Source: Chondrocystis sp. NIES-4102 (GTDB lineage Bacteria > Cyanobacteriota > Cyanobacteriia > Cyanobacteriales > Xenococcaceae). From it: a stretch of DNA of 64,000 nt. The position numbers and the translations under genes are program-made. Positions 9,250-18,214 of this stretch are shown one piece after another; position 1 is the first letter of the stretch, and each line of letters opens with the position of its first letter. The notes under the pieces are model-generated. The model was not told where the DNA came from. It did not search any database and worked only from the letters and a program-made list of their open reading frames with translations. The DNA is taken from contig AP018281.1 in NCBI GenBank assembly GCA_002368355.1, positions 620,001 through 684,000 on the forward strand. The letters run 5' to 3'.

Positions 9250-9909
9250 ATGGTCTATTGGCAAGAATTACTTCTGATTGGGCAACATTGGCTTAGTTCT
9301 CTAGGTAACTTCGCTTACCCTGTGTTTATCGGAATCTATCTTTTAGCGAATTTATTAGGATTACCTGCAATTTTTCTATTTTTGGCTGCGGGTAGTTTAT
9401 TTGGTTTTATACCAGGATTAATTATAGTTTCTTTTGCCGATACCTTAAGTGTGGCTACTTGCTATCTCTTAGGTAGAACGATCGCTAGGGGAGCAGTTAG
9501 TAAATGGCTGGCTCAACGACCCCATTGGAGTAGACTTGATCATGCAGTAGCTCAAAAAGGCTGGAAAATAGTATTATTAACTCGTTTATCGCCAATAGTT
9601 CCGTCTAATATTTTAAATTATGGTTTTAGCTTAACTAAAATAAATTTTTGGCAATATTTGTTTGTTTCTTGGATCGCGATGTTACCTGTAATTGCTTTGT
9701 ATGTCTATCTCGCTTCAGTGGGTGTAAATTTAGTTTCAGGTAGTCATGATCACCCAAAACAAGTTATTGCTTCAGTTATCGGTTTAATTACTACGATAAT
9801 GGCGATCGCCTATACCAGTAAATTAATGCACAATACTTTGACAAAACCTGCTAGGGTAACCCCTCTGCCACAGCATCAAAGTCGAGGTCGAGAAAAAGTA
9901 GGGCGTTAA
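9250..9909 (+). CDS. VTT/TVP38-TMEM64 (DedA-like) family membrane protein
   Basis: 219 residues, with an integral membrane core of about five hydrophobic segments. The VTT-domain signature is present: GLPAIFLFLAAGSLFG near residues 37-52, then LLTRLSPIVPSNILNYGFSLTKI (about 115-137), matching the family's R-x-x-P-x-x-P-x-x-x-x-N-Y-x-x-G pattern. The DedA/VTT superfamily includes lipid scramblases and flippases, and members support envelope homeostasis; the exact substrate here is unknown. It is divergent from phoX and shares its 190-bp upstream region, so co-regulation by phosphate is possible but unproven. The C-terminal 30 residues are polar and probably cytosolic. Confidence 0.88.
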   Translation: MVYWQELLLIGQHWLSSLGNFAYPVFIGIYLLANLLGLPAIFLFLAAGSLFGFIPGLIIVSFADTLSVATCYLLGRTIARGAVSKWLAQRPHWSRLDHAVAQKGWKIVLLTRLSPIVPSNILNYGFSLTKINFWQYLFVSWIAMLPVIALYVYLASVGVNLVSGSHDHPKQVIASVIGLITTIMAIAYTSKLMHNTLTKPARVTPLPQHQSRGREKVGR

Positions 9910-9942
9910 ATTAAAGCTAGGTATTGATTTAAAATAATTTAA

Positions 9943-9948
9943 TATAAT
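9943..9948 (+). promoter_or_regulatory. possible -10 element before the zinc-ribbon/Anbu genes
   Basis: A perfect TATAAT lies 16 bp upstream of the ATG at 9965. The nearest TTGATT (9924-9929) is only 13 bp upstream of it, too close for a standard -35, so activator dependence or chance are both possible. Confidence 0.35.
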
Positions 9949-9964
9949 CTACGGGGCAAGTATT

Positions 9965-10492
9965 ATGGCTTATCGCGCAAGTCTTAATGGTACGCAACAA
10001 CTGACCATTAGTAATCAAGGTATGCAAACTAAGATTAATTTAACAACTAGTAGTCCAGGACAACAACAAAGTCAGGGAAATAGCTTTACTACAGGTAATT
10101 GGGTAAAACCACCCCAGTTATTTCGTACAGGGGAAAATTATATTTTGCAAATTGAAGCTACCCAAGGTGAGTATTTTATTGGAATTAGTTCTAATGGCAT
10201 GAGTACAATTAATGGCATACCATCTACATCTAATGCCACTCCAGTAGATTTAGAATCCATAGCATCAGATAATTTTACACAACAAAAAGTCAAATTTGAA
10301 CCAATGCAGCCTCGGCGTATGGGTAATATGTCGATGGATATTAATTCAATGTCGATGCAGATGGGGAATATGTCCATGAGTATGGGATCTCAGTCTCGCA
10401 AAATCACCAAACGTTTTTGTTCCCAGTGCGGAGTTGAAGCTAAAGTTAGCGATCGCTTTTGTAGTAGCTGCGGTCATCAATTAAATAGTTAA
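9965..10492 (+). CDS. Met-rich protein with C-terminal zinc ribbon
   Basis: 175 residues, not assigned to a named family. Three parts are visible. Residues 1-112 form a polar, Gln/Ser/Thr-rich, probably beta-structured region (YRASLNGTQQLTISNQG, FRTGENYILQIEA). Residues 114-140 are a striking Met/Ser linker with about ten Met in MxxM/MSM spacing. Residues 151-170 form a C4 zinc ribbon (Cys152, 155, 166, 169; FCSQCG and FCSSCG). No signal peptide. The stop is 23 bp from the start of the Anbu protease gene, so the two are probably co-transcribed. This may be an adaptor or substrate of that protease. The Met cluster could bind copper or be oxidation-sensitive; both ideas are inference. Confidence 0.8.
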   Translation: MAYRASLNGTQQLTISNQGMQTKINLTTSSPGQQQSQGNSFTTGNWVKPPQLFRTGENYILQIEATQGEYFIGISSNGMSTINGIPSTSNATPVDLESIASDNFTQQKVKFEPMQPRRMGNMSMDINSMSMQMGNMSMSMGSQSRKITKRFCSQCGVEAKVSDRFCSSCGHQLNS

Positions 10493-10515
10493 TTTGCAAA
10501 ATAAATTTACAATAT

Positions 10516-11283
10516 ATGACCTATTGTCTCGGTATTATCAATCAGTTTGGAATTGTCATGGCTGCTGATTCTCGCACGAATGCAGGAGTAGATTATGCTT
10601 CTACTTATAAGAAACTGTTTGATTTATCTTTACCAGGGGAAAGAGTAATTATTGTCTGTGCTTCGGGTAGTTTATCTTTAACTCAAGGAGTATTAACCAG
10701 ATTAAATCGAGATATTCAAAATCAAGAAGAGAAAAATCTCCAAACTCTGACAAATATGTATGATATTGCTACTTATATTGGTAGTAAAAGTCGGGAAATT
10801 CAGGAAACAGATCGACCCTGGTTAGAAAAAGATCGTATTGACTTTAGTTGTAACTTTTTATTAGGGGGGCAAATTAAAGGGGAAGAACCAAAATTATATT
10901 TAATTTATCGTCAGGGTAACTTTATTCAGGCGACCAAAGAAACCCCTTTTCTACAAATTGGTGAAACTAAATATGGCAAACCTATTATAGATCGCACCAT
11001 TACCTACGATACCCGCCTAGAAGATGCTGCCAAATGCGCCCTATTATCTATTGATTCAACCATGAAATCTAATATTTCTGTTGGGCCTCCCATAAATTTA
11101 GTCATGTATAAAACCGATAGTTTTGACTTGAGACATACCTTAGAATTACGCCTAGGTGCGCCTTATTTAGCCAGAATTCGCAATCTTTGGGAAAAATCGG
11201 TGCGTCAAGCCTTTGAATCGATGCCTGATATTGAATGGGCATACGCACAAACTGAGCCTGGCGACGATGTATACATAGATTAA
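10516..11283 (+). CDS. Anbu-type proteasome-like protease
   Basis: 255 residues, an Ntn-hydrolase of the 'ancestral beta subunit' (Anbu) group related to HslV and 20S beta subunits. The N-terminus is MTYCLGIINQFGIVMAADSR. Thr2 becomes the catalytic N-terminal threonine after Met removal; Asp18 (AADSR) and the Lys pair at 32-33 correspond to the Asp/Lys of proteasomal active sites. TNAGVDYASTYKK is a typical Anbu segment. The family forms open ring or lock-washer oligomers with uncertain physiological substrates. It lacks an unfoldase partner in this window; the upstream zinc-ribbon gene is the only close neighbour. The minus-strand YkgJ-type gene converges from downstream. Confidence 0.9.
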   Translation: MTYCLGIINQFGIVMAADSRTNAGVDYASTYKKLFDLSLPGERVIIVCASGSLSLTQGVLTRLNRDIQNQEEKNLQTLTNMYDIATYIGSKSREIQETDRPWLEKDRIDFSCNFLLGGQIKGEEPKLYLIYRQGNFIQATKETPFLQIGETKYGKPIIDRTITYDTRLEDAAKCALLSIDSTMKSNISVGPPINLVMYKTDSFDLRHTLELRLGAPYLARIRNLWEKSVRQAFESMPDIEWAYAQTEPGDDVYID

Positions 11284-11291
11284 ATTATAGT

Positions 11292-11681
11292 TTATTGAAT
11301 AGTGAGGATCGCTTGGTTATATCTGCTTAATTCCTCGCTATCTTCACCATAAACGCCGATAATTTGTTGTTGACAACAGGCGATCGCAAATTCATTAAAT
11401 TCTGCTGCTACAACTCCATACATTTTGTTAAAGTTATCAGCTTGCACACGACAAAAATTAGGACGTTGGGAATAGATCAAGCATTTTCTAGTATCGCGAT
11501 CGTAATTAATACACCAACCGTCTTCTCCCACCATACCCATATATTGTTCTAATTCTTGATCTGATAAATACTCAGCTAAATCTGGTCGATCTTCAGGGGT
11601 AAGATTGCAACAAGCACCGCAATTTTTCACACATTGCCATTGCGCCAATTCTGAGTCTAATTTACTTTGGGATTTTTTCAC
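11292..11681 (-). CDS. YkgJ-family cysteine-cluster protein
   Basis: 129 residues. The cysteine pattern is that of the YkgJ/Fe-S or zinc cluster family: CVKNCGACC near residues 17-25, then GWCINYDRDTRKCLIYSQRPNFCR. The conserved arrangement C-x(4)-C-x2-CC ... C-x(9)-C-x(9)-C is thought to bind zinc or an Fe-S cluster, but the reaction is unknown. The length is normal. It is soluble, convergent with the Anbu gene (8 bp between stops) and divergent from the c-di-GMP sensor gene. Confidence 0.88.
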   Translation of the reverse strand: MKKSQSKLDSELAQWQCVKNCGACCNLTPEDRPDLAEYLSDQELEQYMGMVGEDGWCINYDRDTRKCLIYSQRPNFCRVQADNFNKMYGVVAAEFNEFAIACCQQQIIGVYGEDSEELSRYNQAILTIQ

Positions 11682-11856
11682 TATTATTTATCCTATTTAT
11701 TTTTATTTTTTGATTAACTTAATTTTATACTAAGTGTTTATACCCAATTGCTTTGCTAGGTTGAGATGAAGATATAAAGAATTAATAATATTTACCTGGA
11801 AGATTCAAGTTTATTTAGATATTTTATAAAACATGAATTCGATTTATATATAATTA

Positions 11857-14679
11857 ATGTCCTACAGTCGTGCATTGCTCATCAATATAATCACATTAAT
11901 TGGTCATTGGTCTACAAAGTCAGGCAGTTTTATATTTTGTGGTTTATTTTGGTGCAATCTTGGTATTGCTAAGGCTAATGCCGAAAATAATGTTTTAGTA
12001 ATTCATTCCTATGACCGAGAATTATCTGAGACAAAGCAGCAACAAATAGGTATAGAGCAAGGCTTTGCAGAAACAAATAGCAAAACTAATATTTTTCATG
12101 AATTTCTCGATGGCAAAACTCACCCACATCTAGAACATCGCCATCAGTTTATCAGCTACATTAACAAGAAATACCAGCGTCTACCTATTGACCTACTAAT
12201 GGTGGTGGGCGATCCGAGTTTAAACCTAATTCTCCAACAGCATGATCGCTATTTTAGCAATATACCTGTAGTGTTTTTAGGTATTAATAATCTGCGACAA
12301 GATATGTTAGATACTCCCTGGCTTACAGGAGTTGTGGAAAATCCTACTGTTAAAGACACGGCGATAGAAGCTACCCGTCAGATGTGGACAGATACCATAA
12401 TAGTTATCAATGATACTACTGAAATGGGCAAAGTCAACCTAGAGCAAATTGCAGAAATTAAACAAATCAGAAATAAAGCACTAAAAGTAGAGGTTGTTAA
12501 TGATTTATTTCCTCAAGAGATTAAAAATCGCTTAGGTCAATATCCAGATAATGTGCCAATTCTACTTCTTGGTCAATTGCGTCAAAATAACAATTCTAGA
12601 AGTTTGATTGATCCGCAACAAGACGCAGAAATTTTACAATCAAGAATTCCTAACCCCATCTACACAGAAAATGCCGTTCGTTTGGGTCGGGGTGTGGTGG
12701 GAGGGAAAGTTTTCGATGCCGACTATCATACTAGACAAGCGGTTGAATTGGCTCAAAAAATTCTAAATGGAGTAAAGCCTGATGAAATCGGCCCAATTTT
12801 GATGGGAAAGAATCGTTGGGTTTTCGATTATCGGCAGTTGCTACGCTACAATATCCAACTGGATCTATTACCTAACGAGAGTGAATTACTCTATTTAGAA
12901 CCACCTTTTTATGTTAGATATCGCACCTTAGTAATAATTATTGCCCTGAGTTTTCTTTCCACCATACTGACAATTGTCTTACTAATGGAAAAGATACGCA
13001 AGCGGGCTATTGCTAATAGAATTTTGCAAGAAAACGAACAGCGATATAAAGATTTAGCCGAAGCTGGGGCAAATGTTTTTTGGGAATTAGATGCCAAACT
13101 GCGCTACTCCTATATATCTGGGGATATAAAAGATTTATGTGGGCTACAACCTGCATCGCTTTTGGGTAGATATCCTCCCGATCTACATCGTGATAATACC
13201 AACCTAGATGTTGACTGGGAACTTTTTGAACAAATTACCAAAGAAAGAAAGCCGTTTAAAAATTTTACCTTTAGTTTGCAGGATGAAGAAGGAGTAAGAA
13301 TTTTTAAAATCAATGGCAATCCCTTGTTTGATCAGGATTTCAAATTCATAGGTTATCGAGGAGTTAAACAGGAAATTACCGCAGAACAAAATCTTTATAA
13401 AAAAATTGCCTATCAAGCAACCTACGATGATTTAACAGGCTTAATCAATCGGCGCGAATTTAATGAAAAACTTAAATATTCAGTTCAAAGAGCGCAAAAA
13501 TATCGAACTGAAGCAGTTTTATGCTATTTGGATTTAGATCGCTTTAAAATTGTCAATGATACCGCAGGGCATTTAATCGGCGATCGCTTGCTATCGGAAT
13601 TAGCTCAATTATTACAAAGTATGATTCGCAAAGGTGATACTTTAGGTCGATTAGGAGGCGATGAATTTGGTTTACTACTAGAAGGTTGTTCTATTACCGA
13701 GGCAGAACAAATTTGTGAACAATTAATTAGTACTATTAATAATTATCGTCTCAAGTGGAATAGTGTTGAATTTGATGTGGGAGTCAGTATTGGCATTGTG
13801 GGGATTACCAGTACATCTACAGATGCTACGGAAATATTAAGTCGTGCAGATGTAGCGTGTTATCAGGCAAAAAATTTAGGTCGTGGTCGAATTTACGTTG
13901 TGGAAAATAACCACCAAGAAATAGACTTAGAACAAACCAAAATGGGGCATATTGCTAATGTGTCGCAAGCCATCAAAGAAAACCGTTTCTATCTAGTCAA
14001 ACAACTGATTAAACCTATAGTAGATGATGGTCAGCAACGTCAACATTACGAAATCCTCTTACGGCTAAAAGATCGAACTGGCAAGTTAGTCACTCCTGAA
14101 CAGTTTATCCCTGTTGCCGAACGTTATGGAGTAATTACCATTGTCGATCGCTGGGTATTAGAAGCCACTTTAAAATCCTATGCCCGAAATTTCGCACCTA
14201 ATAAAGCTTTAGTCTCGATTAATCTATCTGGGGCTAGTATTAATGATGAAAGATTTACCAACTATGCCATCGATCTTATTCGCAAATCTAATGTACCTGG
14301 GGAATGTTTATGCTTTGAAATTACCGAAACCGCAGCGATCGCTCAAATAACCCACGCCCAAAAATTTATCAAAGCCATGAAAAACTTAGGGGTTAAATTT
14401 GCCTTGGATGATTTTGGTAGTGGAGTATCTTCTTTTACTTATCTGAAAAATCTGGCTGTAGACTATTTAAAGATTGATGGCAGTTTGGTTAAAAACATTC
14501 TCAATGAAGAATGCGATCGCGCTATTGTTAATTCAATTAATGAAGTAGCCCATCTAATGGGCATTAAAACCATCGCTGAATTTGTAGAAAACGATCAAAT
14601 CCTCAAACATCTAAGCGAAATTAGTATTGATTATGCCCAAGGTTATATCATGGGCAAACCGATTGACCTCAACTCATAG
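11857..14679 (+). CDS. membrane GGDEF/EAL sensor with ABC-type periplasmic binding domain
   Basis: 940 residues. Order: N-terminal hydrophobic segment or signal (about 1-40); extracytoplasmic ABC substrate-binding-like domain (about 45-335, VLVIHSYDRE, LLMVVGDPSLN, VVFLGINN); one membrane span (about 350-372); PAS domain (about 395-510); GGDEF domain with an intact motif at 600-604; EAL domain starting with EIL at 732-734 and containing DDFG at 851-854. It should sense an extracellular ligand and adjust c-di-GMP. GGDEF looks catalytic. The EAL Glu is retained (EIL, a tolerated variant), so phosphodiesterase activity is possible. ATG start; monocistronic; ends 21 bp before the convergent Tab2-like gene. 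Confidence 0.93.
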   Translation: MSYSRALLINIITLIGHWSTKSGSFIFCGLFWCNLGIAKANAENNVLVIHSYDRELSETKQQQIGIEQGFAETNSKTNIFHEFLDGKTHPHLEHRHQFISYINKKYQRLPIDLLMVVGDPSLNLILQQHDRYFSNIPVVFLGINNLRQDMLDTPWLTGVVENPTVKDTAIEATRQMWTDTIIVINDTTEMGKVNLEQIAEIKQIRNKALKVEVVNDLFPQEIKNRLGQYPDNVPILLLGQLRQNNNSRSLIDPQQDAEILQSRIPNPIYTENAVRLGRGVVGGKVFDADYHTRQAVELAQKILNGVKPDEIGPILMGKNRWVFDYRQLLRYNIQLDLLPNESELLYLEPPFYVRYRTLVIIIALSFLSTILTIVLLMEKIRKRAIANRILQENEQRYKDLAEAGANVFWELDAKLRYSYISGDIKDLCGLQPASLLGRYPPDLHRDNTNLDVDWELFEQITKERKPFKNFTFSLQDEEGVRIFKINGNPLFDQDFKFIGYRGVKQEITAEQNLYKKIAYQATYDDLTGLINRREFNEKLKYSVQRAQKYRTEAVLCYLDLDRFKIVNDTAGHLIGDRLLSELAQLLQSMIRKGDTLGRLGGDEFGLLLEGCSITEAEQICEQLISTINNYRLKWNSVEFDVGVSIGIVGITSTSTDATEILSRADVACYQAKNLGRGRIYVVENNHQEIDLEQTKMGHIANVSQAIKENRFYLVKQLIKPIVDDGQQRQHYEILLRLKDRTGKLVTPEQFIPVAERYGVITIVDRWVLEATLKSYARNFAPNKALVSINLSGASINDERFTNYAIDLIRKSNVPGECLCFEITETAAIAQITHAQKFIKAMKNLGVKFALDDFGSGVSSFTYLKNLAVDYLKIDGSLVKNILNEECDRAIVNSINEVAHLMGIKTIAEFVENDQILKHLSEISIDYAQGYIMGKPIDLNS

Positions 14680-14700
14680 ACAAATTATTATTTATCTAGA

Positions 14701-15570
14701 TCAAGCTTTTAGTAACCAAAATCCTGCAAAAGATTCCACATCTGGATTTGATTGAATTGCTAAAAAGTGTACCCCCTTCGCTTTTTCTTTGGCTATTTCA
14801 AAGTCCTGGGCTTGCTTAAGGGTTGCTTGATTAGTCAAATTAACTAATGTCCAACTATCACTTAAACCTGTTTCTAAACGCAATTGCGGACGTAAATCTT
14901 TTTCTAACTGAAGATAGCCCATTTCCAACCCAGACATCCAAGCTGCTAGCGGGTTAGCACGGGGGGAATAAATAATTAAGCCTGGAATAATCGTATTAGC
15001 AGCAATATCTAATAAAGAAAGGGAGAAAGAATCACAAAAAGCAATATCCCATTCCTTCATCTCCTCAAAGTCCCTGGCTGCCAAACTTACAAAAGTCCAT
15101 TTATCCCCCTGATCACCCCTAACAGCATCAGGAAGAGGAATTGGGTTTAAGGGAGGATACTGTACTGAGGGGGTATTGGCAGTTTTAAGATCATATCCAG
15201 TTTCCTGGGGATAAAAATCGTGGTTTCTCTCCTCCAGCCATTGATTGAGGGCATAGGTACGACGACTGGGAAGGGGAGTAATACCAGCATCCTCGCAGGC
15301 TTTGATGATCATATTATTCATCTGACGACGGAAAAAACGAATCTTTTTGGGTGATGTAGTTGCCTGGGCGATCGCGCTTTCAATTGCTTCTTTTAGCCAT
15401 AAGGAATTAACACTATTGCTAGGACAATATTGGGCATATTTAAATAAACTATCTGGGGAACGATCTAAATCATCGGGACTTTCACAAATTAAAACCTCCC
15501 ACAGCTTTTTCCCATTTTCATCTAAAACTGGACGTGAATAAAAATCTAATTCCCAAACTGTATTACCCAT
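14701..15570 (-). CDS. Tab2/Atab2-family RNA-binding protein
   Basis: 289 residues of the DUF1092 (Tab2/Atab2) family. Characteristic segments include WELDFYSRPVLDENGKKLWEVLIC at the N-terminus, FFRRQMNNMI, LPSRRTYALNQWLEER near residue 110, and the closing DVESFAGFWLLK. In algae and plants Tab2 binds psaB mRNA and promotes photosystem I translation; cyanobacterial members are presumed to act on photosystem mRNAs. The length agrees with the family. ATG start at 15570; stands alone between convergent and divergent neighbours. Confidence 0.92.
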   Translation of the reverse strand: MGNTVWELDFYSRPVLDENGKKLWEVLICESPDDLDRSPDSLFKYAQYCPSNSVNSLWLKEAIESAIAQATTSPKKIRFFRRQMNNMIIKACEDAGITPLPSRRTYALNQWLEERNHDFYPQETGYDLKTANTPSVQYPPLNPIPLPDAVRGDQGDKWTFVSLAARDFEEMKEWDIAFCDSFSLSLLDIAANTIIPGLIIYSPRANPLAAWMSGLEMGYLQLEKDLRPQLRLETGLSDSWTLVNLTNQATLKQAQDFEIAKEKAKGVHFLAIQSNPDVESFAGFWLLKA

Positions 15571-15671
15571 ATGTCAATAATCAATCTAACTAATTATTTT
15601 AAAATCACATTATTTATAGCCGTACAAGATTAGTTTATGACAATTCGGGTGATTATCGGGTCGGAGTCTGG

Positions 15672-15685
15672 AGTAGGTAGTAGGT
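15672..15685. repeat. two tandem heptamers AGTAGGT
   Basis: Two exact copies of a 7-mer that is a circular permutation of AGGTAGT, the unit found at 63111 and, inverted, at 31941. It lies in the divergent spacer between the Tab2-like gene and the hypothetical gene at 15789. Confidence 0.6.
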
Positions 15686-15788
15686 AGCCCTAAAAACCAT
15701 TCTACTTGTAGCCAATATTTAAGTAATTCAAATAACTGTGCCAAGATAAAGTTAAATGATTATCTGACTCAATCAAAATTTTAAGATT

Positions 15789-16271
15789 ATGATTCAGCCT
15801 TTCGAGTTTCCCAACGGTCAATTAGTCTACAATGCCGAAGATTTATTAGAATTATGCAAACAATTCCCAGTTGATGCTACCAATTATTTAATCAGGGAAG
15901 ATTTAGAAAAATGGCTAGTATATATTGGGAAGAATGATTTAGCACAATGCGCTCTCGATGCCCGTCAGGCTGCTGTAGAAGATCGTCAGAAACTAGAAGA
16001 ATTTTTAGATAAATGTCATCTTCTCTCACTACCACAATTGGAAGATACTATCCCTGAACCTTTTCAGCAAGCGATGCCAGAAGAGATTGAAGCGACTGCA
16101 AATGAGCCTGTGGAAAAACCTATCGAAACCATACCACTTAATGATCTATCACCCACCGTCACCAAATCTATTCCTAAATCAGCCTCAGCTTCCGTCTCCT
16201 CAGATGACACTCAACACAAACCTACCTTTTTACAGGTAATGATTACTGTACTAATTAAAATTCTCTATTAA
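15789..16271 (+). CDS. hypothetical protein with acidic linker
   Basis: 160 residues, not recognised. Residues 1-75 look like a folded helical domain (NGQLVYNAEDLLELCKQFP, LIREDLEKWLVYIGKNDLAQCALDARQAAVEDRQKLEEFLDKC). Residues 80-145 are a Pro/Glu/Ser/Thr-rich linker, and the last 15 (FLQVMITVLIKILY) are hydrophobic, possibly a short membrane or docking helix. The first domain's EDL-x-KWL and LA-x-CALDAR pattern looks like a small cyanobacterial module, but I cannot name it. Convergent with the HAS-barrel gene, 10 bp between stops. Confidence 0.7.
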   Translation: MIQPFEFPNGQLVYNAEDLLELCKQFPVDATNYLIREDLEKWLVYIGKNDLAQCALDARQAAVEDRQKLEEFLDKCHLLSLPQLEDTIPEPFQQAMPEEIEATANEPVEKPIETIPLNDLSPTVTKSIPKSASASVSSDDTQHKPTFLQVMITVLIKILY

Positions 16272-16281
16272 GTAGCATACT

Positions 16282-16944
16282 TTACCAGTGAATTTGACTC
16301 AAAATATAGCGCAAACGGTCATAATCATCTTTTAATAGGGTGCTAAGAGTGCGCCCAACATTCACCAACCACTCACGATTTGCAGATCGTAGACGATAAA
16401 CATCTCTTACCGCAGCAGCGACTAAGGATTCTACAGGAATATCTTTAACTTGTAAAAGGGTTCTGAGAAAATCTAGATTGTCGGTAAAATGAATTACCTC
16501 TGCTGCATCACAATGATAGACAGATTGATGGATTTGGGGCGGACGAGGAGGCAAATATTGATATACTCGACCATAATCATCACTACTATTATTCTGATTA
16601 GGAGTTTCAAAACCGACGATCGCTGCTCTAAATTCAGTTTTTAGCATGGCAAAAATTTGAGGTTGTTGTTCCCTTAATTCTGCTAAGGATAGCCCCAAAG
16701 CCCTCGCACGATGCACTGAATCTATCGGACTAGTTGTAACGTATGTAACTACTGCTAAAATTTTATTGCCAGATTCTTCATCAAAGGATTTAATCCAGCT
16801 ACCAAAAGGAGGCATTACAGGAAATTTTAGATCTTCAGGTTCTAAACATTGGGCTAAATATTCAGTTGTAGAGGTTTCTATAACTTCGCCAATATGTTGA
16901 GGATGACGATCATCACTGACAGATTGAGATAGGGGCAGACGCAT
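16282..16944 (-). CDS. HAS-barrel domain-containing protein
   Basis: 220 residues. The N-terminal region (IGEVIETSTTEYLAQC ... PPFGSWIKS ... KILAVVTYVTTSPID) matches the HAS-barrel fold found N-terminal to HerA-type ATPases. The following RARALGLSLAELREQQPQIFAML block and the C-terminal helical region are typical of the stand-alone cyanobacterial version. There is no ATPase domain. Function unknown; HAS-barrels mediate protein assembly in HerA/ATP synthase-like rings. It follows ndhS on the same strand with an 85-bp gap, so the two may share a transcript. Confidence 0.8.
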   Translation of the reverse strand: MRLPLSQSVSDDRHPQHIGEVIETSTTEYLAQCLEPEDLKFPVMPPFGSWIKSFDEESGNKILAVVTYVTTSPIDSVHRARALGLSLAELREQQPQIFAMLKTEFRAAIVGFETPNQNNSSDDYGRVYQYLPPRPPQIHQSVYHCDAAEVIHFTDNLDFLRTLLQVKDIPVESLVAAAVRDVYRLRSANREWLVNVGRTLSTLLKDDYDRLRYILSQIHW

Positions 16945-17029
16945 CGTTTTTTGGATAAGAAATAAAGGATGAAGTAAGATATTAAATTCTATTCATCCTA
17001 ATATATTGTTTATCCTGGGTGTAATAACG

Positions 17030-17221
17030 CTATTTCTTCTTCTTGGTTAAATCAACAGCTTCTAGTTCAGATAAATTAAAGGTAACCAGTTTATCCCAAT
17101 TCCCCCCTTCAAATAGCACTGCGACTCTACCGTCATCAAGACGCTGTACTAATCCCTGAAAGTTATAGTAAATATCATCGGGGTTGGTAATTTTCACTGT
17201 AGCACCAGGCAAAATCATCAT
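17030..17221 (-). CDS. ndhS: NDH-1 complex subunit S
   Basis: 63 residues starting [23 protein letters not shown], with the SH3-like core [32 protein letters not shown]. That core is highly characteristic of NdhS, the ferredoxin-binding subunit of the photosynthetic NDH-1 complex that supports cyclic electron flow. Two adjacent ATGs (17221 and 17218) could start it. The C-terminus ends in a Lys run (TKKKK). It is a normal-length cyanobacterial form, lacking the plant extension. Confidence 0.93.
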   Translation of the reverse strand: MMILPGATVKITNPDDIYYNFQGLVQRLDDGRVAVLFEGGNWDKLVTFNLSELEAVDLTKKKK

Positions 17222-17371
17222 ATCAATTAAGAGTGCGATCGCGCACTTGTTATATGGTTTACCCTATTTAGCTTACCAAGTAAACTTAGCTATATTCATG
17301 CAACTTTCGAGTTGGGAAGATGTAAAGTTAGGCTATCAGTTTCCACACCCACTAAGATTATCCTCATCAAG

Positions 17372-18061
17372 TTAATCTTTAATTGCATCTAATATTTCAT
17401 CCGAACTAGGATTATAATTAGGCTCTGATAGTTGAATTTTTTCTTTCCAAATATAATATACTTCTTCTAGTGTCCCTTCATGATGACTCCAAGAACCTGT
17501 ATAATCACTAAAATTTAGTTTCACCAGTAGCCATTCTTGTTCAGATGAATCTAATGGTTTGGTGGCGAAAATAAACCCCGCCTCATTATCTTGATATTCA
17601 TATAATTCTAAAGAATATAACGATCCTTGCCAGCCATATTTACCTGAAATAGTTGCTTCAATAGCTGCTTTTTCTGTATTATTTCTAGGAGTAAAAATAT
17701 AAGATTTTTTAGGTTTTTCAAAATAAAGAATGGGCGACCAACTAAACTTATTAAGCATAAAATTAGATAAGTTTTGCAATGCTTGTATGTCAGTAGTCAT
17801 TAACCAAACTTCTTCGGCAAATTGATTGCTAATCGTCCATTTAATCTGATTTTTAAACTTATAGGCAACAGCAGCAAAAGCATTATCATTAACTAATTTA
17901 TAATCTACGCCAACGTAACCTTCATGTAATAATTGCTCAATAGATTTATGTGAGGGAAAGGGCTTTTTATATGAGAAGTCGTAATGTAATGGTCTAGGTT
18001 GTAAACCATCAGGAGTTTTGATTTGACAACTTTTTTGGTTGCTTGCTCCATTATTTAGCAT
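17372..18061 (-). CDS. hypothetical protein
   Basis: 229 residues, unrecognised. It is soluble, aromatic-rich and probably alpha/beta (YVGVDYKLVNDNAFAAVAYKFKNQIKWTIS, YGWQGSLYSLELYEYQDNEAGFIFATKPLD). No signal peptide or catalytic motif is visible. Sequence complexity and the ATG at 18061 support a real gene. It is divergent from purL with 150 bp between the starts. No function proposed. Confidence 0.7.
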   Translation of the reverse strand: MLNNGASNQKSCQIKTPDGLQPRPLHYDFSYKKPFPSHKSIEQLLHEGYVGVDYKLVNDNAFAAVAYKFKNQIKWTISNQFAEEVWLMTTDIQALQNLSNFMLNKFSWSPILYFEKPKKSYIFTPRNNTEKAAIEATISGKYGWQGSLYSLELYEYQDNEAGFIFATKPLDSSEQEWLLVKLNFSDYTGSWSHHEGTLEEVYYIWKEKIQLSEPNYNPSSDEILDAIKD

Positions 18062-18214
18062 AATTAATACTCCTCCAGAGAACTTATTTCTTTAGTGTTC
18101 CCGAAAAAAATCTTAAACATATAACTAGTAGAAAATAATGAATAAAATTTTTTTAGCAACAAAATCATCAGAATATAGATACAATAAACCCTGTGCCATT
18201 ACTGTCGGGTTAAT

